In this document: positions 58,801 to 64,000 of the stretch, piece after piece
Position numbering within the stretch: position 1 is the stretch's first letter
How the letters are laid out: every line of letters begins with the position of its first letter
Assembly: GCA_020466095.1 (NCBI GenBank)
Contig: CM035806.1
Location: 9,095,251-9,159,250 of the forward strand
Origin: Chlorops oryzae
Taxonomy: Eukaryota; Arthropoda; Insecta; Diptera; Chloropidae
DNA: 64,000 nt
Reading direction: 5' to 3'
Made by a program: the position numbers and the translations under genes
The notes under the pieces: model-generated
What the model saw: only the letters and a program-made list of their open reading frames with translations
What the model was told of the DNA's origin: nothing
Database searches by the model: none

Positions 58801-60770
58801 CGATCCGATGCGATGCGATGCGATTCTATGGGTACCCTATGGTGGGTCGGTCACATAGAACGGTTAAGCATTCTCATAGCCATTGCTGCTATCATAATTT
58901 TATTTCCTTCGCTTATTCATCATTGGAGAGGAACACGTCGAAAATTACACTTGTCCAACTGGATTCCACTGGATTACTTTCGAGTGCCAGGCAGCTACGG
59001 AGCTACGCAGCTAGGCAGCTCGGGAGTATGGGAGCTGGTTGTTACGCCATGCAGCTAGTTACCTTTCCCAGCGTATGGTCTAACATGCTCAACATGGTCG
59101 AAGTTTTCTTAACTGATTTCACTTGGGTTTGCCATTAAAATTTATTATTTCATAGTTTGGGGCAGTCGTTGCTCCTTCTTTAATCGGTTTCACTTCCTCA
59201 CTATCCCTGTTCGTTGATCGCCTTCTGCTATACATATTTCGCCTGCCTGCCCCCTTTTTTTCGATTCTCTTCCTTTGCTCCTTTATTTTTATTTTTATTT
59301 TTATTTCTTTTATTATTTATTATTTATTATTTTAATTTTTTATTTATTTATTTTATTTTTTTAATTTTTTCTTTCATTTCTCTTTTGCATAGCGAAGGAA
59401 TTTATGTAATTTTATAATTTACGCATATGATTGATTGTTGGCTACCATCGAAGGCTTCAAGTGAGTGTCGGCGGTATTGGTCCGCCGTCTTGTGATATTA
59501 TTGGCAGCAGCTGCTTTGACGTTTTACACAAATTATGCCTAAACACTGTAGGCGAAAACCAAAACAAAAAAAATATATATATGTACATATATACAAAATA
59601 TATGGGAAAAAAAAAACAATTGCCGGACTGCACTTGGCCTTTCAAATTGCTGAGGCAGCGCCGCATTCTTTATACGAAATGCATAATAAATTATCGAAAT
59701 AAAATGTTGAATCATTAGAGAATTACGGTAAGTAGTTGGCACACGGCACAAGCAGCGCCTCGAGAGCTATTTCGTTCGAAGGAGCGCGGAGCGTGGAGCG
59801 TGTGTAGAAGACATGCTTCTTGCTCTGCATGATTGAAAGGTTAACTTCTGAAATATGACATCCATCCTTAAGGAGTCATGAATCTTGTGAGATATGTTAG
59901 GGACAAGGGCAATGCAAAACTGACGGGATATTTAAAGCCTTTAATTAATATACCTACTATCCTTAATAAATACCTACAAATATACCCATATATATATATG
60001 GTGCATACATATAAAACGAGACAATCCCATCTAAATTTTAATAAATTTTGATTACACTTTGTCCAGCAAAAGTATATAAAAGTATACAAATAAAGGGTGG
60101 AAAGGACCTCTTAACAACATGCCCAATTAAATGGGTCAAGAAAAATGTATTTAATTTTCAACATTTTTCAGCTCATACTATTTTGATAGGGTAGAGGCAT
60201 TGAGTAAGATGGCTTGTAAATTGAGAAAGCCAAATGTTTAGGCTATTTCCGTTCCCAGCTCAGATTGAAAAATTGTAAGGTTTTTATGTCTTAAGTAGCA
60301 CAATTTTGAAAGTAGATCGACACATACTTCTTCTATGGTACTTAGTTGAAAAGTTCAGAAAACCTCTTTTTATTCTGGTGCCTACACCTTAAGCACAAAA
60401 AAAAAAAAAAAAATTGAAAAAAAGTATGTTCAAAAAATGGGCCATAACTTTGCTATCTCTAAAAAAGCCACTCTAATAACCCGACAATTTACATACCTTT
60501 CCACCGGTATAAAATTTTCCATGATACTTATTTGTTATTGATGGAAATATGACTAAGAAAGAAAACCTGTCTACACCCTATGGTTTCACAGAAGAGCTCT
60601 TTGTATAAAACTGGAAAATTTTATTTTATTGTACGGCATAATATACATACCTTATCTGGGTAAATAAGCCATTTTACGGATCTTGAAAAAGTTCGTTCGA
60701 AGTAAAAAAAAAATTTTTTTTTTTTTTGTAAATTATACCTAGTAAAGTTCACGTTACACATATCACATTA
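55803..60770. other. Long noncoding stretch with microsatellites
   Basis: It holds a hairpin (agtgtagttt/aaactacact, 56352-56378), GA runs (56800-56870), 'gcgatcga' repeats (57064-57100), 'gtgcat' repeats (57786-57806), CTG (58349-58374), GTC (58590-58630) and 'gatccgatgc' (58785-58823) runs, and TTTTA-rich sequence at 59280-59370. Open frames follow these repeats. No exon is recognised. Confidence 0.5.
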
Positions 60771-60996
60771 TTGTATAAGGCCCAGGGAAAGAGAGCGCCT
60801 TCAAACCAAAAACGGAAATATTTAGAGATGGCAAAAAAGTACGCACTCAATAAGTATAAAAATATTCAAAAAGACTCAAAGGAAGGGCGAAGATGTAAAA
60901 GTGAAATATTTTGCTGCTCCGGACATGTTCTGCCCAAACATGGGTCTTCGAAAATGTCCGGAGTTTCTGGCCGATGTCATATTTGCAGATTTACGT

Positions 60997-61922
60997 TATG
61001 TTATGTTATGTTATGTTATGTTATGTTATGTTATGTTATGTTATGTTATGTTATGTTATGTTATGTTATGTTATGTTATGTTATGTTATGTTATGTTATG
61101 TTATGTTATGTTATGTTATGTTATGTTATGTTATGTTAGTATGTTATGTTATGTTATGTTATGTTATGTTATGTTATGTATGTTATGTTATGTTATGTTA
61201 TGTTATGTAGTTATGTTATGTTATGTTATGTTATGTTATGTTATGTTATGTTATGTTATGTTATGTTATGTTATGTTATGTTATGTTATGTTATGTTATG
61301 TTATGTTATGTTATGTTATGTTAGTTATGTTATGTTATGTTTATGTTATGTTATGTTATGTTATGTTATGTTATGTTATGTTATGTTATGTTATGTTATG
61401 TTATGTTATGTTATGTTATGTTATGTTATGTTTATGTTTTATGTTATGTTATGTTATGTTATGTTATGTTATGTTATGTTATGTTATGTTATGTTATGTT
61501 ATGTTATGTTATGTTATGTTATGTTATGTTATGTTATGTTATGTTATGTTATGTTATGTTTATGTTATGTTATGTTATGTTATGTTATGTTATGTTATGT
61601 TATGTTTATGTTATGTTATGTTATGTTATGTTATGTTATGTTATGTTATGTTATGTTATGTTATGTTATGTTATGTTATGTTATGTTATGTTATGTTATG
61701 TTATGTTATGTTATGTTATGTTATGTTATGTTTATGTTATGTTATGTTATGTTATGTTATTTATGTTATGTTATGTTATGTTATGTTATGTTATGTTATG
61801 TGTATGTTATTGGCGACGTCCTTACTGATGGTCCATGATGGATTCCACACGCCCCACCCGCAAAAAAAAAAAAAAAAAAAAAAAACATGTTATGTTATGT
61901 TATGTTATGTTATGTTATGTTA
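60997..61922. repeat. TTATG pentanucleotide array
   Basis: About 810 bp of TTATG units (60997-61806), broken about ten times by single added or missing bases that shift the unit phase. There is a gap of unique sequence with an A-run (61807-61885), then about seven more units to 61922. It produces MLCYV-repeat frames in all three plus frames, which are not genes. Confidence 0.95.
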
Positions 61923-62214
61923 TATGTATATATAACGTATGTTAAACAACTGCGTTTAATTGTGTCCAATGGAAAGCGAAGAGAGAAGAAAGGAGAGAGG
62001 GACTTAAGCCGTAAGTCTTCGACTTGTCTTTCAATGGAAGTACCTAAGTCAACTCTCTGAAAATTAAAAAAAAAACAAAGAGCTTCAAAATCATTGAAGT
62101 TAAAATTGATCCTTTCGTTTCATCTATCCAAACAATGACTTAATTTCTCCACGCTGCTACTTCAAATGAAATAAATTTGTAGGAAAGAACGCAGTCATTT
62201 TAATGGTCATCTAG
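61923..62214. other. Noncoding stretch
   Basis: Unique sequence between the TTATG array and the stop codon of the candidate minus-strand exon; it would be that exon's 3' UTR if the exon is real. Confidence 0.35.
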
Positions 62215-62439
62215 TCAGGCTTTTTTTTTAAATGTTTTTTGTTTGGTTTCCCAAAGATTACGCACTTGTATGCATGTTGTCTCAGTCTCAACCCCGAAAA
62301 CCTGTTCGATTTGCATTTGTGCTCCATTAAAATTCTTTGAAATCCATTCAACTTTTACGGTTTCTTCCGTTCCCGGAGTGTAGTAAGGCGGCTTGAATTG
62401 CGCTTTTATGCGACAGATTCGATGCCTCACGATAAAGAC
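62215..62439 (-). CDS. Candidate 3'-terminal coding exon, family unknown
   Basis: On the minus strand a strong acceptor with a pyrimidine tract (cgtctgctgctttctcag|gtc) opens a phase-0 frame at 62439. It runs 74 codons to TGA at 62217-62215. The peptide (VFIVRHRICRIKAQFKPPYY, then TPGTEETVKVEWISKNFNGA, ending in a lysine-rich tail KTFKKKA) is non-repetitive and gene-like. I do not recognise a domain. Preceding exons would be at higher coordinates, possibly outside the window. Confidence 0.5.
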   Translation of the reverse strand, partial: VFIVRHRICRIKAQFKPPYYTPGTEETVKVEWISKNFNGAQMQIEQVFGVETETTCIQVRNLWETKQKTFKKKA

Positions 62440-63354
62440 CTGAGAAAGCAGCAGACGAAGTAGACGAAAACGAAGAAAGAAGGAGAGGTGCAGCTTACTG
62501 ACATACATATGGATATCTGTAACATGTAGACTCTCGTCGTGCTCAAAGCGATGATCGTTTTGTATGAATCTGTTTATTTATTTTTTTTTTTTCAGCCTTT
62601 TCTTCTTCTTCATTTTTATTTATTTTACAACACAGCTTGAAAAGACATCATTGACGCCATAGAGGACGATGAAGATGAAGACGAAAACTACGGCAATGAA
62701 GATGGCAATAGCGATGGCGATGGCGATGGTAATGACGATGACGATGACGACGCAACAAATCGATTCACATGCGACATCCATGGGCGCGCATTCACACAAC
62801 TGACTGTGACGTGACGGTCAACCAGCAATTTTATTGCCAGACTTAAAGCAAAAGGCAATCGAAGTTTGTATTCAAATTGAAATTTTTAACGGTATTACGA
62901 CACTTTTAGCTGATTTCGTTATTGAGCACATTAATGCGCCTCTTTCCTGTTGTCACTCTTGCGAGTGTGTTTCGAATTCCCGCGATCAATAGATCTGTGA
63001 CGACGACGACGACGACGACGGCAATGGCGATGGCCATTGAGATGACGATGAAGATGGTACTGCCATAGCTGTGTTGCTGTGGTCGCTGCGGCGACGATAG
63101 CAGCTTCTAGTTTTTGAATGATTTAAGACGAAGCGAGTTTGCTCATCAGCATTATCTTTGAGTTAGATCAATATAATATTAGCGAAAAATCATTTGATTT
63201 CCTTTCATGCCGGGGCAGCTATTTAACGGCTTGGATTCGACTTCGGGAGGCTACAGTTCACGATTTCGAAAGGGCAATGCCTAAGATCAAACATTTTTGA
63301 TACTTACATATATGAAAATGCTGCTCCACAAAAAGCAATTCCGAAACTATCGCT

Positions 63355-63391
<37 letters not shown>

Positions 63392-63409
63392 TTCTCGCGC
63401 ACACTTAAA
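62440..63409. other. Noncoding stretch with GAYGAY repeats
   Basis: GATGAAGATG/GATGGCGATG sequence at 62668-62752 and GACGAC at 63000-63020 are simple repeats. A (CT)n run lies at 63353-63393. No exon is supported here, but the region could be intron of the minus-strand candidate. Confidence 0.45.
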
Positions 63410-63625
63410 ATGTGGGCTCCTTCGTTGAAGGACATTATGGAAATTACGCCTGGCGGTGATGAAGCCATTACTCAGTCATATCGTTGGCAACGCCCAATCG
63501 ATCAATGGTGCACAAAATGTATATGCACGCATGAGCTTGCCAAACGCCAGCCAGCAAAAATTGCTACCAGCGAATATGAGAGAAGAATTGTTTTCAAAAA
63601 GCCCATGAAGTCAATAGATGAATAA
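63410..63625 (+). CDS. Candidate short ORF or terminal exon, family unknown
   Basis: A 71-codon frame, MWAPSLKDIMEITPGGDEAI through FKKPMKSIDE, with mixed composition and a WCTKCIC cysteine pair. It ends in TAA inside aataaa (63623-63628), so a polyadenylation signal overlaps the stop. An alternative reading is a terminal exon starting after ttgaag|gac at 63430, preceded by the CT-rich tract. I do not recognise it. Confidence 0.4.
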   Translation: MWAPSLKDIMEITPGGDEAITQSYRWQRPIDQWCTKCICTHELAKRQPAKIATSEYERRIVFKKPMKSIDE

Positions 63626-64000
63626 AGATGGTCCAGTGATAATATGGCTCCTTAAGTGGGTAGTTTGAAAAATCCGAATATGAAATGATCAGAGAAAGCA
63701 CATTCCCGGCTGGAAGTTTTAACTAGATATTACCTCTGCGCAAGGTTGATGCTCAACACGCAAAGTAAACTCTTTATATTTCCACGAATTTAAACTAAGT
63801 GAGAAATATAAAATAAATTTTTGTCTCAAATTTTTTCTCTTTGAACAATTAATTCACATATAAACGGGCTATAACTAGTAAAATCTGGTGGGGTACTGTC
63901 TAGATTTTTCCAAAGAATGCCACTAAAGAGGCGGAAAAAACTAGGCCCACGATCACACAGGGAGAAAAAATTTTCTACCCGGACTGTACCTAGAGAAAAT
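63626..64000. other. Noncoding tail of the window
   Basis: Unique AT-rich sequence. Nothing recognisable is cut by the window edge. Confidence 0.4.

Noticed and set aside
60771..60995. Lysine-rich frame before the TTATG array
   Set aside because: The composition is mildly gene-like, but the frame runs into the array with no stop or splice site of its own and matches nothing known.
60901..61935. 344-codon MLCYV-repeat frame
   Set aside because: It is the TTATG pentanucleotide array read through; all plus frames are open for the same reason.

Overview
This window is AT-rich, intron- and repeat-dominated DNA from a higher fly (Diptera, Brachycera, Schizophora-like). Two things point there. One is a four-jointed (fj) gene whose protein closely follows the Drosophila Fj kinase. 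The other is a set of DINE-1/INE-1-type interspersed elements carrying the (GTCY)n core and the phrase 'gacatgtccgtctgtc'. I cannot name the species.

Genes. The only gene I can name is four-jointed (16691-18854, + strand, one coding exon). It is a Golgi-resident type II membrane kinase of the Fat/Dachsous planar-polarity and Hippo system. Its reading frame is broken once, inside a TCG trinucleotide run at about 18322-18350. The catalytic-loop region downstream is intact in a different frame. Elsewhere I see candidate exons with good splice signals but no recognisable family: a signal-peptide first exon (43271-43418, +), three phase-0 terminal exons (33731-33898, +; 47858-48043, -; 62215-62439, -), a short ORF with an adjoining AATAAA (63410-63625, +), and a tiny ATG exon present in both copies of a tandem duplication (50193-50250 and 52954-53011, +). 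Candidate core promoter regions lie at 48529-48557 and as a tandem pair at 39675-39893 and 40011-40243.

Mobile DNA. Several elements can be delimited from their inverted ends and target-site duplications. hAT-like elements with 8-bp duplications, exact or diverged, lie at 771-949, 9427-9903, 13995-14155, 40466-42495, 41572-42048, 47098-47411 and 48730-49997. A PIF/Harbinger-like MITE with 3-bp TTA/TAA duplications occurs three times, one copy inserted into another (21175-21845 with 21252-21584; 37751-38088). A TTAA-site element lies at 48924-49653, with an inverted partial copy at 51911-52503. DINE-1-like copies lie at 8005-8233, 28178-28721 plus 31027-31072, 29165-30034, 31183-31748 and 54892-55802. 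A short A-tailed retroposon with a 12-bp duplication sits at 37394-37490, and a tRNA-headed SINE candidate at 25600-25973. No transposase, gag or reverse transcriptase ORF is present, so every copy seen is non-autonomous or decayed.

Simple repeats are long and varied: (GA)n 34310-35270, 9-bp GATGATGGT 40890-41345, TTATG 60997-61922, an ATTCAAAA-type array 12620-13205 and a CAATCTAT-type array at 1-160.

Layout: 1-15 kb is repeats and single-copy noncoding DNA; 15-19 kb is fj with its 5' and 3' flanks; 19-33 kb is noncoding with nested transposons; 33-36 kb holds a candidate exon and the GA array; 36-42.5 kb is duplicated hAT-like DNA plus the tandem promoter/exon pair; 42.8-43.5 kb is a candidate first exon; 46-55 kb is a transposon-bordered tandem duplication; 55-64 kb is noncoding DNA with the TTATG array and two candidate exons.
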